DNA of 64,000 nt from Streptomyces sp. V4I2 (GCF_030817655.1 NZ_JAUSZM010000003.1:2542001-2606000); one strand, 5' to 3'. Counted from the first letter of the stretch, positions 1 through 7,267 are shown. Notes: generated from the letters alone by a model not told the origin. A program made the numbers and translations.

Positions 1-321
1 CTTCGCCGCATCCGTCGCGTCCGGGTCGTTGGCCCGAAGGTCGGTTGTCACCCAGTCCTGATCGAAGTTCTTGTCGACGGCCTTGATGTGGTCGACCCAC
101 GTCGTACCGGTGAAGTTCTCGGTGAGGTACTTCTTCAGGTCGGCGGGTATCGCTTCGGTCTTCTTCTTCGGCTTCGCCTTCGAGGGCGACGCCTTCGGCT
201 TCGCCTTGGTCGTGGCCGAGCTGGTCGCGGTCGGCGTGGCCTCGGCGGTCAAGTCGACCGGATCGGGGGCGCACCCCGCGAGTGTGAGCACCAGGACTAC
301 GGCGGCGGCATGTCTTTTCAT
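1..321 (-). CDS. Putative secreted lipoprotein, C-terminus beyond the left edge
   Basis: Reading leftward from ATG at 321, a short basic N-terminus (MKRH) is followed by a hydrophobic stretch ending in the lipobox LTLAGC, so cleavage before Cys17 and lipid anchoring in the membrane are expected. Residues about 25-55 are a low-complexity linker rich in Ala, Thr, Ser, Pro and Lys (AKPKASPSKAKPKKK), which would hold a small domain away from the membrane. That domain begins near residue 58 and has no motif I recognise. A GGGAGG site lies about 10 nt before the ATG. The frame is open to position 1, so the protein is at least 107 residues. It is part of the leftward block of the mobile element. Confidence 0.7.
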   Translation of the reverse strand, partial: MKRHAAAVVLVLTLAGCAPDPVDLTAEATPTATSSATTKAKPKASPSKAKPKKKTEAIPADLKKYLTENFTGTTWVDHIKAVDKNFDQDWVTTDLRANDPDATDAAK

Positions 322-468
322 ACCTGTATCCCTCCCCTTTTCCGACATGAGCGAAGGGAGGATACAGCACGTCTGACCTGCGGCGATGCACACCACGTGA
401 CCAACGGAAGGTCGGCAGGGGCAAGGCTTCAAGTCCGCGTATCGAACGGCCTGTTGAACATCCTGTCG

Positions 469-690
469 CTACTCGGCTCGCTCGACGAGAGCGAACGACG
501 TGCAGATGCGCCGGAACCCCGCATGCCCTGTCCGGCCCGTGTGACCCATGCACTCGACGTCGACGGCCGCGCCATCCGTCGAGGGCGTTGCCTGCCACTC
601 GCACTTCAGGCACTCGGCCTCGAAGGTCACGTCAGTGTCCGGATGCTTCGTGATCCGGTGCTTCACGTACCGCAGTACGGAGCGGGTCAC
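469..690 (-). CDS. Small DUF7848-like cysteine-containing protein
   Basis: A 73-residue protein starting at GTG 690, which overlaps the stop of the preceding gene (GTGA at 687-690), so the two are probably translationally coupled. The pattern YVKHRI...DTDVTFEAECLKCEW...AAVDVECMGHTGRTGH...F matches, from memory, the small DUF7848 proteins common in Streptomyces plasmids and prophages. Cysteines C-x2-C plus later Cys/His residues could bind a metal. No biochemical role is known to me. It is the last gene of a three-gene leftward set (about 1173 to 469). Confidence 0.65.
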   Translation of the reverse strand: MTRSVLRYVKHRITKHPDTDVTFEAECLKCEWQATPSTDGAAVDVECMGHTGRTGHAGFRRICTSFALVERAE

Positions 691-911
691 CGAGCACCCT
701 CCGGGGTCCGCATGGCTTCGGCCATCTGCTCGGCCACGTCCGCGCGCACCATGCCTACGTGCACGTACGCCGCACCCTTGTGGGTGACCATGGGGCGCAC
801 GGTGCTCCATACGCTCTCAGGGACGCCGAGAGCGGCCAGTGCCCCCCGGAGCGCCTCTGTCGCTTCAACGGCCGTTACCCGGGCGTCTCGCCACGTCTGC
901 ATGTCCATCAC
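687..911 (-). CDS. Small hypothetical protein
   Basis: A 74-residue protein, mostly predicted helix (MQTWRDARVTAVEATEALRGALAALG), with no cysteines and no motif I recognise. The ATG at 911 overlaps the stop of the upstream gene (ATGA at 908-911) and its own stop overlaps the next GTG, which supports a real, tightly packed operon. Function unknown. Confidence 0.55.
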   Translation of the reverse strand: MMDMQTWRDARVTAVEATEALRGALAALGVPESVWSTVRPMVTHKGAAYVHVGMVRADVAEQMAEAMRTPEGAR

Positions 912-1138
912 TCGGCCCGGACGGTCGAACGGAGTTCGCCGTCTGTCAGCCGGTCGGCATCCGCCGATCCGGCTTCCCCGTGCCCTTCCCGGAGATGCAC
1001 CCGAAGATCCACGTTCGCATCCGAAGCCTTCGAGTAGTCCCCGACCGATCGGGCGTTGGCGCGAGTCACGGCGATGCCGAGGCAGTCACGGCAGCTTGCC
1101 ACGGGGTCCGGCTCCGAGGAGGGCAGCGTCAGGTTCAC
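908..1138 (-). CDS. Small hypothetical protein, start obscured by a G9 tract
   Basis: From GTG at 1138 this encodes 76 residues, acidic overall, with a C-x2-C pair (CRDC) near residue 17. A better translation signal lies upstream: GGGGAGG about 9 nt before ATG 1173, but that frame closes after 12 codons because of a run of nine G residues (sense strand of 1142-1150). One extra G would fuse ATG 1173 to this reading frame and add 12 residues. The real start is therefore uncertain: a homopolymer sequencing error, slippage, or reinitiation through the overlapping GTGA. Function unknown. Confidence 0.5.
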   Translation of the reverse strand: MNLTLPSSEPDPVASCRDCLGIAVTRANARSVGDYSKASDANVDLRVHLREGHGEAGSADADRLTDGELRSTVRAE

Positions 1139-1266
1139 TGGCCCCCCCCCATCGTTGTCTTCGGTGCACTCATCCGTAGAACCTCCCCGACGACTGTCTG
1201 TCTGCCGAGCGATCGTCCCTCGGAACGTGCATGACTTCGCGGTTCATGCGCGTTGTGGACTGAAGA

Positions 1267-2100
1267 TCATGAACGGCAAGCGGTCGACCACTCGGAGAGT
1301 TTCGCTCTGCACTCCTCACCAAACAGTGCACGTTCCTCGTACCCGGCGAACTCCTCGACGTAGGTCCGCACGTCCCTCGGATCGCGAAACACCATGACGC
1401 CCGTGGACATCTCCGCCGTAGCCAAGCGGTCGTCGTAGATGGTGAAGGTGTTCAGCGGACACCCCGGCAACGGGGTGCCCAACGGGATCACTCCGAGGCG
1501 TACGTTCGGCAAGTGCGTGAGGGAGGTCAGTCGGTCAAGCTGCACGGCCATCGCATCGGGAGCCAGGAACGGCGACCGTGCCGCCTGCTCGGTCAGAAGG
1601 AAGGTGAATCGCTTGGACCGGTCGTAGAGGACTTCTTCCCTCTCCAGCTTCCGGGCGATGGCCTTCCTGTGGTCTCCGGGGATGTGAGCCAGGCTCGCCC
1701 TGATGTACTCCGGAGTCGAGAGCAGGCCGGTAATCATCGAGAGCAGGAAGAAGCGGAACTCTGCCGACGAGGATTCGAGCCCCGCCAACTCCCGTTGCTT
1801 CTTGTCGAGTCCCTTCCTGCGGAGCCCTCTCGCGTCCTGCCACTCGGTGTTGGCTGTACGGGCAAGGGCGGACACTTCCGCCACCACTTCGGGCGGAGCT
1901 TCGAGGGCGGTCAGGAGGGCCTCGATGTCGACGAGGGTCGGCCGCGTCTGGCCGTTCTCGATGCGGCTCACCTTCGACTGCGACATGGCGCAGCGCGCGG
2001 CGAGCCGGTCCCCGGAGAGACCGGCCGCCTTACGTAGATCTCGGAGCGTGGAGCCCAGCTCGTGCCGGGACTTGCCAAGCTCCTCGGGCTCGAACGTCAC
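1267..2100 (-). CDS. XRE-family transcriptional regulator with DUF5753 domain
   Basis: A 277-residue protein. Residues about 12-70 form a Cro/C1-type helix-turn-helix (LRDLRKAAGLSGDRLAARCAM...SKVSRIENG), and residues about 95-270 fit DUF5753, the usual C-terminal partner domain of Streptomyces XRE regulators. The GTG at 2100 overlaps the stop of the upstream DUF6879 gene (GTGA, 2097-2100), so the pair is co-translated. Such pairs are widespread in Streptomyces and some act in developmental or antibiotic control; in a mobile element a repressor or immunity role is plausible. A large inverted repeat at 2866-2899 upstream of the operon is a candidate site for it. Confidence 0.85.
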   Translation of the reverse strand: MTFEPEELGKSRHELGSTLRDLRKAAGLSGDRLAARCAMSQSKVSRIENGQTRPTLVDIEALLTALEAPPEVVAEVSALARTANTEWQDARGLRRKGLDKKQRELAGLESSSAEFRFFLLSMITGLLSTPEYIRASLAHIPGDHRKAIARKLEREEVLYDRSKRFTFLLTEQAARSPFLAPDAMAVQLDRLTSLTHLPNVRLGVIPLGTPLPGCPLNTFTIYDDRLATAEMSTGVMVFRDPRDVRTYVEEFAGYEERALFGEECRAKLSEWSTACRS

Positions 2101-2600
2101 TCGCTCTTCACGTACTCCAGGAACGGGACCGACTCGGCGACGGCGATTCGCTGGTACTCGATGAAGTCGGCCGGCTCGCCCTCGAAGAGCTCTCGGCTGA
2201 TCTGCGTTCCGTCCTCCTGGTAGTGCATGAGAACGACGGTCGACTTGTCGAACATCCAGAAGTCGCCCACGTCGTCCGGCAGCGGGTTGGGCCGGTCCGT
2301 CACATCAAGGATGCGGATGTCTTCCCCTGCGGGGGCCTGGTGCTGGTAGTACCGCTCGAACTCGAAGCGCAGGTAGTCGCTCAACGGCTGCCGGATGATG
2401 TGGACGCGTCCCACGTTCCGGGCCCGCACCATGTCGATCCAGGAACCCCCGTACGGGCCGGGGAACCGGGCCCCGGCCTTGAACGCTGCGAACTCTTCGG
2501 CTTCCTGCGGTACGAGGTACTGAGGCAGGGTCTCCAGCCGCCAAGCCTCCGTGCGGAAGTCGCGGAATTTGGCCTGCCAGTCGTCACCATCCAAGAACAC
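2097..2600 (-). CDS. DUF6879 family protein
   Basis: A 167-residue protein, GTG start at 2600 with GGGAGG 6 nt upstream. The conserved pattern (FRDFRTEAWRLETLPQY...E...FKAG...WIDMVRARNVGRVHIIRQPLSDYLRFEFE...D...FWMFD...V..MHY) is that of the DUF6879 family, which in Streptomyces normally sits directly upstream of an XRE/DUF5753 gene, as here. The pairing suggests the two act together, perhaps as a regulator with an antagonist or cofactor; that is inference. It overlaps the upstream small gene by 17 bp. Confidence 0.8.
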   Translation of the reverse strand: MFLDGDDWQAKFRDFRTEAWRLETLPQYLVPQEAEEFAAFKAGARFPGPYGGSWIDMVRARNVGRVHIIRQPLSDYLRFEFERYYQHQAPAGEDIRILDVTDRPNPLPDDVGDFWMFDKSTVVLMHYQEDGTQISRELFEGEPADFIEYQRIAVAESVPFLEYVKSE

Positions 2601-2793
2601 GGACAGCCTCCCGAAGAACGCTCTCGGGGATCTCTACGAGCCCTTCCCCTTGCGGCGGAGTGAAGGCGCTGGACACGTCGCCCTGCACGACGAACGTCCC
2701 CTTCTCTGTGCGGTAGACGTTCGGGCAGTCCCCTTGTCCGCACTCGCCGTTCCCGTTGCCGGTGAGTCGGGTAAGCCCTGCACGCTCGGACAT
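2584..2793 (-). CDS. Small hypothetical protein heading the DUF6879/XRE operon
   Basis: 69 residues from ATG 2793, with an AAGGGGG ribosome site about 6 nt upstream. The N-terminal half contains CGQGDC followed by PNVYRTEKGTFVVQGD, a pattern I associate with small ORFs that precede DUF6879 genes in Streptomyces. The two cysteines could bind a metal. Overlap with the next gene (2584-2600) indicates one transcript with DUF6879 and the XRE regulator. Function unknown. Confidence 0.65.
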   Translation of the reverse strand: MSERAGLTRLTGNGNGECGQGDCPNVYRTEKGTFVVQGDVSSAFTPPQGEGLVEIPESVLREAVRVLGW

Positions 2794-2865
2794 GCGAAAC
2801 CCCCTTGTCTGTGGCCCCCGTTGGGGCCGTCAGACACGACCGTACGAGGGTCATGCACATGCGTC

Positions 2866-2899
2866 CATGCACGAACGTGGGTATGCACGTTGTTGCATG
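2866..2899. promoter_or_regulatory. Nested inverted repeat, candidate operator of the XRE/DUF6879 operon
   Basis: Seen: CATGCA-N2-AACGTG, a 6-nt centre, then CACGTT-N2-TGCATG; 12 of 14 arm positions are complementary. It lies 73-106 bp upstream of the ATG at 2793, in the only gap of this leftward operon, and extra CATGC half-sites occur at 2852-2862. Inference: a dimer-bound operator, probably for the operon's own XRE regulator. Confidence 0.5.
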
Positions 2900-2933
2900 A
2901 AGTGCCTGGCGTGGCGCCGCAGGTCTCGGTGCC

Positions 2934-3128
2934 TCATGGGAGGAGGGGGCGCCCGTCCTGCGCGGCCCTGATGTGCTCGGGCTTCAGCGCGGCCTCGCCA
3001 TGCTCGGCAGTGAACGCGCGCACTCGGCCGAGGGGTGAGTCTGGCGGGGGCGGCTCCTCGCTCAGCGTGCCGCCGAGGATCACCGCCCCGAAGGCCGCGC
3101 CTACGTCTTGCGGGTTGTTCATGTCCAT
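2934..3128 (-). CDS. Small hypothetical protein
   Basis: 64 residues starting MDMNNPQDVGAAFGAVILGG and ending in a helical, acidic tail. There is no good ribosome site before ATG 3128, so the mRNA may be leaderless or ATG 3122 may be used. It is the first leftward gene beside the 90-bp repeat array. I do not recognise the family. Confidence 0.45.
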   Translation of the reverse strand: MDMNNPQDVGAAFGAVILGGTLSEEPPPPDSPLGRVRAFTAEHGEAALKPEHIRAAQDGRPLLP

Positions 3129-3890
3129 GCGGACACGGTAGGCCGAGGGTCTGACAGTCGAGTGACCCGCGTCTCACTTCCCGGATCGAGGGCAACAAAA
3201 CCTTGATCGACTCCCACCAGTAAGTGAGGGCTGTTCACACTTCGCCGAGCAGGTGACCGGCGTCACGATCGGACTGCCGCAACAAACCAAGATCGTCTTG
3301 GCTCTTCGTAAGTGAGGCCGCCCGCCATACCGGCTCGACAGCGTGACCGGCATCACTGCCGGAACATCCGGACAGATGGCCCGCTCATCCCGGACTTGCA
3401 AGTGGGGGCTGTTCGCTCCTTGTCGAGCAGGTGACCACCGTCACTCGAAGCTCGCCTTCAGAAACCAAGATCGTCTTGGCTCTTTGTGGGTGAGGGCGCT
3501 TCGCCCCCCGGCTCGACGACGTGACCACCGTCACTCGAACCACTCTTTGTGAAACCAAGATCGTCTTGGCTCTTTGTAGGTGAGGGCGTTTCGCCCTCCA
3601 GCCTGCCCCTGACCGGTCGGGCCCCTTCTTCTTGGACCGCGCCCCATCGTCGGTGCCGTCCACTCTCTACCCCCTTCTGCGCTGCCAGTTCCGTTTCGGG
3701 TTCCTGGCGCCCGTCTCGATGCCGCGCCTCCGGGTTGGTCACCTGGGCACTGTCACGCAAGGCACGGCATGGACCCTCGTCGCACTCTTCCTCCTTCTCG
3801 GGTGCGGCGGGGGTCCTTCTTCTTGACCCGAACACCTGATGACACCGACACCACTACCGCCCCACACGGGGGCAAGGAAGGAGCCGCTTC
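3129..3890. other. Long non-coding divergent region
   Basis: 762 bp with no convincing gene, separating the leftward and rightward halves of the element. Its left 450 bp is the repeat array described separately. The rest (3613-3890) shows two copies of CCTTCTTCTTG (near 3624 and 3813) and a ribosome site for the gene at 3891, with nothing else I can assign. The position is where one expects divergent promoters, a copy-number or partition site, or a transfer origin. Confidence 0.6.
3160..3612. repeat. Array of about five 90-bp direct repeats with internal palindromes
   Basis: Seen: the element GTGAC-N4-GTCAC (or a near version) recurs at 3162, 3253, 3343, 3431 and 3521, a period of 88-91 bp. 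Between copies a second conserved block, (A/T)AGTGAGGGC followed by TTCGCC or CTCGACGA, recurs at about 3221, 3309, 3399, 3488 and 3578. A perfect 15-bp palindrome CCAAGA-TCG-TCTTGG occurs at 3287-3301, 3465-3479 and 3555-3569, with decayed versions in the first and third units. This is long-period satellite DNA, not CRISPR. Candidate roles are partition, replication control, transfer origin or a multi-site operator. Confidence 0.8.
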
Positions 3891-4079
3891 GTGCTCAACG
3901 TCAACGGAACCCGGTACCTCACCACGGCAGAGACCGCCGAACGGCTCGGCCTGTCTGCCGGACACCTACGCAACCAACGTTCAGACGGGCGTTCCCCGCT
4001 CCCCTTCGTGCGCATCGGCCCGAGCGTCTTCTACGCCGAGGCAGACGTGATCCGCCTCGCCGAGGAGCGGAACCGATGA
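3891..4079 (+). CDS. Small helix-turn-helix protein (excisionase/MerR-like fold)
   Basis: 62 residues from GTG 3891, preceded by AAGGAAGGAG. The sequence YLTTAETAERLGLSAGHLRNQRSDG...PFVRIGPSVFYAEADV is the HTH_17/excisionase pattern: a winged HTH followed by the R-I-G-x-x-V-F-Y strand. Such proteins act as recombination directionality factors or small regulators in integrated elements. It is the first gene of the rightward operon and overlaps the next gene by ATGA. Which of the two roles it has cannot be told from sequence alone. Confidence 0.75.
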   Translation: MLNVNGTRYLTTAETAERLGLSAGHLRNQRSDGRSPLPFVRIGPSVFYAEADVIRLAEERNR

Positions 4080-4336
4080 GCGACCCGACCAACGACGGCC
4101 GTTACCAGCGCATCGGAGACGTGGCCCGCTACGTACTCGGCTGCCACCCCGCCTACCTGTACCGCGAGATCGTGCGACACCCCGAAGCCTGGAAGCGGCA
4201 CATCATCGAGCGCGACGGCGTCACCTACCTGAACGCCGTAGCCATCGCCGACGCACACGCCGCGCTCCCTGAAGCCCTCGCCTTCCCCAAGACTCGGCCG
4301 AACTGGAAGAGGCGGGGAGGGAAGAAGAAGCCGTGA
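4076..4336 (+). CDS. Small DNA-binding-like protein
   Basis: 86 residues from ATG 4076, which overlaps the stop of the previous gene. The pattern RYQRIGDVARYVLGCHPAYLYREI...ITYLNAVAIADAHAAL suggests a second small winged-HTH protein, probably related in fold to its neighbour, with a strongly basic tail (RRGGKKKP). The tail ends at 4336, overlapping GTG 4333 of the next gene. Possibly an accessory excision or replication-control factor; function unknown. Confidence 0.6.
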   Translation: MSDPTNDGRYQRIGDVARYVLGCHPAYLYREIVRHPEAWKRHIIERDGVTYLNAVAIADAHAALPEALAFPKTRPNWKRRGGKKKP

Positions 4337-4500
4337 GCCGATACGGAACCACTCGCAGCGCCTACGGCCGAGAGGTCCACCCTGGCGCCCTGGTCCGTCG
4401 AGAGCCCATCGAAGACGTCCACGCCCTGTCTCGCGAGATCGAGCAGGAGCTGAACCCCGACGAGAACGACGACAGCGAAGACGGCTGGATCGTCCTGTAA
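4333..4500 (+). CDS. Very small acidic hypothetical protein
   Basis: 55 residues from GTG 4333 (GTGA overlap with the previous gene) to TAA 4500. The N-terminus is basic (SRYGTTRSAYGREV) and the C-terminus very acidic (EIEQELNPDENDDSEDGWIVL). The acidic tail could mimic DNA or cap a partner, but that is speculation. The overlaps on its 5' side support that it is translated. Confidence 0.55.
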   Translation: MSRYGTTRSAYGREVHPGALVRREPIEDVHALSREIEQELNPDENDDSEDGWIVL

Positions 4501-4651
4501 CAACCCTTCCCGAGCGTCCTGGTCCAGATGGCCGGGGCGCTCTTCTCATGCCCGCATGCAGCCGCTCACAGCCGCACAGACAGACGGCCGGCTCGCGCGA
4601 GTAACACGCACCTGACCAGCACGTACGCGTGCAGAACGGAGACCCGAACAG

Positions 4652-5740
4652 ATGGCCACCAAGACCGCCACGAACACGCTCGCCGACGTCATCAAGAAGG
4701 CCGAGGCAGACCACGAGAAGAAGGCAGACAGCTACGGCGTCCACCTGCTGTCCGCCCGCGAGAAGGCGGAGCAGTACGCGACCGAAGCGGAGCAGGCCGA
4801 GGAGCGACTGAACGGCTACCGCGCTTCCCTGGGACGTCGAGCGGACGCTGAGGCCGTGACTCCCGAGGCGTTCGCCACGGCCTTCCACAACATCGAGCGG
4901 ACGTCGCTCCTCCGTGACGGTGCCGCCCGCATCCTCGCCGACCTGAAGAAGCGACCCGTCCACTCCGACAGTCACGTTGCCGAGCGCATCGCCGAGGCCG
5001 TCCGGGCGATCCTCCCGAGCGACGTCGAGGTGATCCACACCTTCGCCGACGTTCGAGGCGACGACACCGACAACGCTTACGCGATCGTCCGACAGATCAC
5101 CCCAACCAAGTTCACGGGCGGCCGAGAGGCTGCCGAGGTCATCGTGACCGTCCGGCGTAACCCGCGCTTCGCCGCCATGCTCACCCGAGACAAGATCCTG
5201 AACGCCGTCAAGAGTCGAGGCTGGTACATCCCTGGCGAGCGTGCGCATGAGACGCATGGCGTCGGCGTCGACGAAGTGCGGATTCAGGAAGCTGTCGTCT
5301 TCTCTGCTGTGCCGATCCTGAAGCAGGACCCGGCCGACAGCATGGTGAACCGAGCCGCTTCGGTCCTGGCGTTCGAAGGTGCCTCTCGGGTGGACCTCGG
5401 TGGACCGGTCACCTTCCAGCCGATCAGCGGGGGTGTCCGTACGGGCCAGTTCTCCATCACGGTCCGGAACGTCAAGCACTCGTCGAGCGTGAGCAAGGGT
5501 GAGCGCACGACCGACGTGATCGCCGAGGTGGCGTTCCAGACCAGCACGCTCTCTCTCCCGACCGGCGAGGTTCGGCAGGCCATCACCGAGGCTGCGCAGA
5601 CCCTGCCCGGCCGATTCCTGGAGGGTGTCGGTGTGGTCGTCGAGGGTGTGGCCATCCGGCCCGTGACCACCCCGTCCGGCACGCCCGGCACTCAGGAAGT
5701 CGTCGCCGTGAAGTTCTCCGCGAAGTCCGTGACTGCCTGA
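4652..5740 (+). CDS. Unknown 362-residue coiled-coil protein
   Basis: Start ATG 4652 with ACGGAG upstream. Residues about 1-75 are highly charged and helical (KKAEADHEKKADSYG...REKAEQYATEAEQAEERLNGY), a likely coiled coil. Residues 100-362 look globular, with beta-rich segments (FQPISGGVRTGQFSITVRNVK) and no signal peptide or membrane segment. I do not recognise a family. It is the largest gene of the rightward operon and lies between the small DNA-binding proteins and the rep candidate, so a role in element maintenance or DNA processing is possible. It is also compatible with a phage structural or chaperone protein. Confidence 0.6.
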   Translation: MATKTATNTLADVIKKAEADHEKKADSYGVHLLSAREKAEQYATEAEQAEERLNGYRASLGRRADAEAVTPEAFATAFHNIERTSLLRDGAARILADLKKRPVHSDSHVAERIAEAVRAILPSDVEVIHTFADVRGDDTDNAYAIVRQITPTKFTGGREAAEVIVTVRRNPRFAAMLTRDKILNAVKSRGWYIPGERAHETHGVGVDEVRIQEAVVFSAVPILKQDPADSMVNRAASVLAFEGASRVDLGGPVTFQPISGGVRTGQFSITVRNVKHSSSVSKGERTTDVIAEVAFQTSTLSLPTGEVRQAITEAAQTLPGRFLEGVGVVVEGVAIRPVTTPSGTPGTQEVVAVKFSAKSVTA

Positions 5741-5866
5741 TCCCCCTGTTTCGTCCCCGAGTTGTGGACGGTCGAGCAGAGTCCTGCTCGCCGTCCCTGT
5801 CCGCGCTCGGGGGCGTTGCTGGGCCGATCAGACCACGGCTCAACGCAACCCGAACGGAGCACTTCC

Positions 5867-6079
5867 ATGGCCTACGCCATCGCCGCCCTGTACGCCACCT
5901 TCCTCGTCGAGACCTTCGCCATCGCCCGTATCGGCGTCCGCGTCGTGTCCCCCGAGAGGCCCGTCACCCGAGGGGTCCGGTACTCCGGCGCCCTGCTGGG
6001 CCACATGGCCCACGACCGCTACGTCCGCGAGACGGCCGGTCGGCTACCGAGCGTGCAGCCGGCCGTCGACTCAGCGTGA
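5867..6079 (+). CDS. Small membrane protein
   Basis: 70 residues from ATG 5867. Residues about 2-25 are hydrophobic (YAIAALYATFLVETFAIARIG) and could form one membrane helix; the rest is polar. Spacing from the previous gene is 126 bp. Small membrane proteins of this kind occur in Streptomyces integrative elements (Spd-like), but the match is not specific enough to name it. Confidence 0.5.
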   Translation: MAYAIAALYATFLVETFAIARIGVRVVSPERPVTRGVRYSGALLGHMAHDRYVRETAGRLPSVQPAVDSA

Positions 6080-6323
6080 CGCAGTTGACGACTGACCAGC
6101 CGATCATGTAGGAACTCTCTTCCCGCTCCTTCGAGGAGCGGACACCGTAGCTCCCCCGCTCGACGGGGTAGAGCTGGCCACTCCGAGAGAGGCCAAGGGA
6201 AGCCGAGGGCATCCCACCCGGACGGTCAGTGTCCGGCAGTGCGTAGCGGTACGCGCGATCTCCCATCCCACGCCGAGGCGTAGATACGCGCTGCCCTCGG
6301 CCTCTCGAAGGAGGTCGCACCCC
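6080..6323. other. Intergenic region with small hairpins
   Basis: 244 bp without a gene. It contains AGCTC-CCCCGCTCGACGGGG-T-AGAGCT near 6149-6175, a nested hairpin that could stop or modulate transcription, and the ribosome site GAAGGAGG for the gene starting at 6324. Nothing else is recognisable. Confidence 0.4.
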
Positions 6324-6638
6324 GTGGCATCGACTGAGTACCTGCTCGACCTGCCCGTTACCGACTACCACCTGTCCTACTCGCATGTCTCCCCCGAGCT
6401 CATCGCCGCACTGCCCGAAGGCTCTGCCGTCTCGGCCGTCCGCATGATGCCGGACGGTTCCTCGCTCCGGCTCACCTTCGTTCGCAACTACGGCGAACGG
6501 GAGCTCTGGCACGTCCCCGGCCTGCACGCCCGAGGCGTCTCGAACGAGGAGCTCGCCCATGAGCTCATCTGTGTTCTGTACCGCCCGACGGCAACCGCAG
6601 CCGTAGAGCAGTCGCGCCCCTTGGAGGTTGCCCGATGA
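6324..6638 (+). CDS. Hypothetical protein of the replication operon
   Basis: 104 residues from GTG 6324 with GAAGGAGG about 10 nt upstream. A compact alpha/beta sequence (LLDLPVTDYHLSYSHVSPELIAALPEG...LRLTFVRNYGERELWHVPGLHARGVSNEELAHEL) with no motif I know. Its stop overlaps the ATG of the rep candidate (ATGA, 6635-6638), so the two are probably made in a fixed ratio. Function unknown. Confidence 0.55.
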   Translation: MASTEYLLDLPVTDYHLSYSHVSPELIAALPEGSAVSAVRMMPDGSSLRLTFVRNYGERELWHVPGLHARGVSNEELAHELICVLYRPTATAAVEQSRPLEVAR

Positions 6639-7267
6639 GCGACGGCGCGAAGAAGAAGGGCGCCCCGTACAAGGTCCAGTACGAGCGGCACATCCTCCGC
6701 GTGGCGAAGCTGAAGAACCCGACTCACGCCCTGGTGGCGCTTGCGTTCATCGGCTACGCCAACCCGGATGGAACCAACCAGCGCCCTCCGTCCATGGAGA
6801 CGATCGCCGGTGACCTCGGCCTGTCAGTGCGCACCGTTCAGCGTGCCTGCGAAGCCCTGGAGGAAGCCGGACTCTTCGAGCGACTGAGCCGAGGCACCCC
6901 CGGCAAGTCGAGTCACTGGCGCTTCGTCGTCCCGAGCGAAGACCGGACAGCAGTGTCCGGTGTCGTCGAGGTCGAGGAGCAGAAAGACCGGACACCCCTG
7001 ACGGGAACACCGGACAGCCTTGACGAGAACACCGGACAGCCCTGTCAGGAAGACCGGACAGCACTGTCCGCGTACCAAGACAAGGACCAACACACCACCA
7101 ACACAACTACCAACACAGAGGCGGCCCCCTTCAGGGGCCGCGCCAGGGTTGACGACGTCTGGGCTCAGGTCGAGGCCGAAGCGTACGAGCGCAACCACTA
7201 CGAAGAGCTCTCGACTCGACACCTGCTCGAACGCTTCGAGCTCGGGGCGCCTGTCGGCGCCCTCTGA
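6635..7267 (+). CDS. Winged-helix replication-initiator candidate with origin-like iterons in its coding region
   Basis: 210 residues from ATG 6635. Residues about 15-110 form a helix-turn-helix domain of the HTH_36 type (AKLKNPTHALVALAFIGYANPDGTNQRPPSMETIAGDLGL... with SVRTVQRACEALEEAGL as the recognition region). This fold is found in plasmid and phage replication initiators. Residues about 103-165 are a low-complexity linker, and the DNA encoding it carries 22-bp iterons (6941-7070). The C-terminus (VWAQVEAEAYERNHYEELSTRHLLERFEL) is helical and could contact a helicase or primase. This mirrors lambda O: N-terminal DNA binding, origin inside the gene, C-terminal partner domain. Replication function is inferred, not shown; a plain regulator is the alternative. 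Confidence 0.65.
   Translation: MSDGAKKKGAPYKVQYERHILRVAKLKNPTHALVALAFIGYANPDGTNQRPPSMETIAGDLGLSVRTVQRACEALEEAGLFERLSRGTPGKSSHWRFVVPSEDRTAVSGVVEVEEQKDRTPLTGTPDSLDENTGQPCQEDRTALSAYQDKDQHTTNTTTNTEAAPFRGRARVDDVWAQVEAEAYERNHYEELSTRHLLERFELGAPVGAL
6941..7070 (+). repeat. Iterons: CCGGACA motif at 22-bp period, putative origin inside the rep gene
   Basis: Seen: CCGGACA at 6943, 6988, 7010, 7032 and 7054; the last four are spaced exactly 22 bp. The first and last are parts of palindromes (CCGGACA-GCAG-TGTCCGG at 6943-6960; CGGACA-GCAC-TGTCCG at 7055-7070). Because 22 is not a multiple of 3, the copies are read in different frames, so the conservation is at DNA level and not protein level. A less GC-rich, CAACA-repetitive tract follows at about 7083-7120 and could serve as an unwinding region. 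Typical plasmid iterons are 17-22 bp. Confidence 0.75.

Noticed and set aside
3160..3612. CRISPR array
   Set aside because: Units are about 90 bp with continuous similarity, internal palindromes and no unique spacers; no cas genes nearby.
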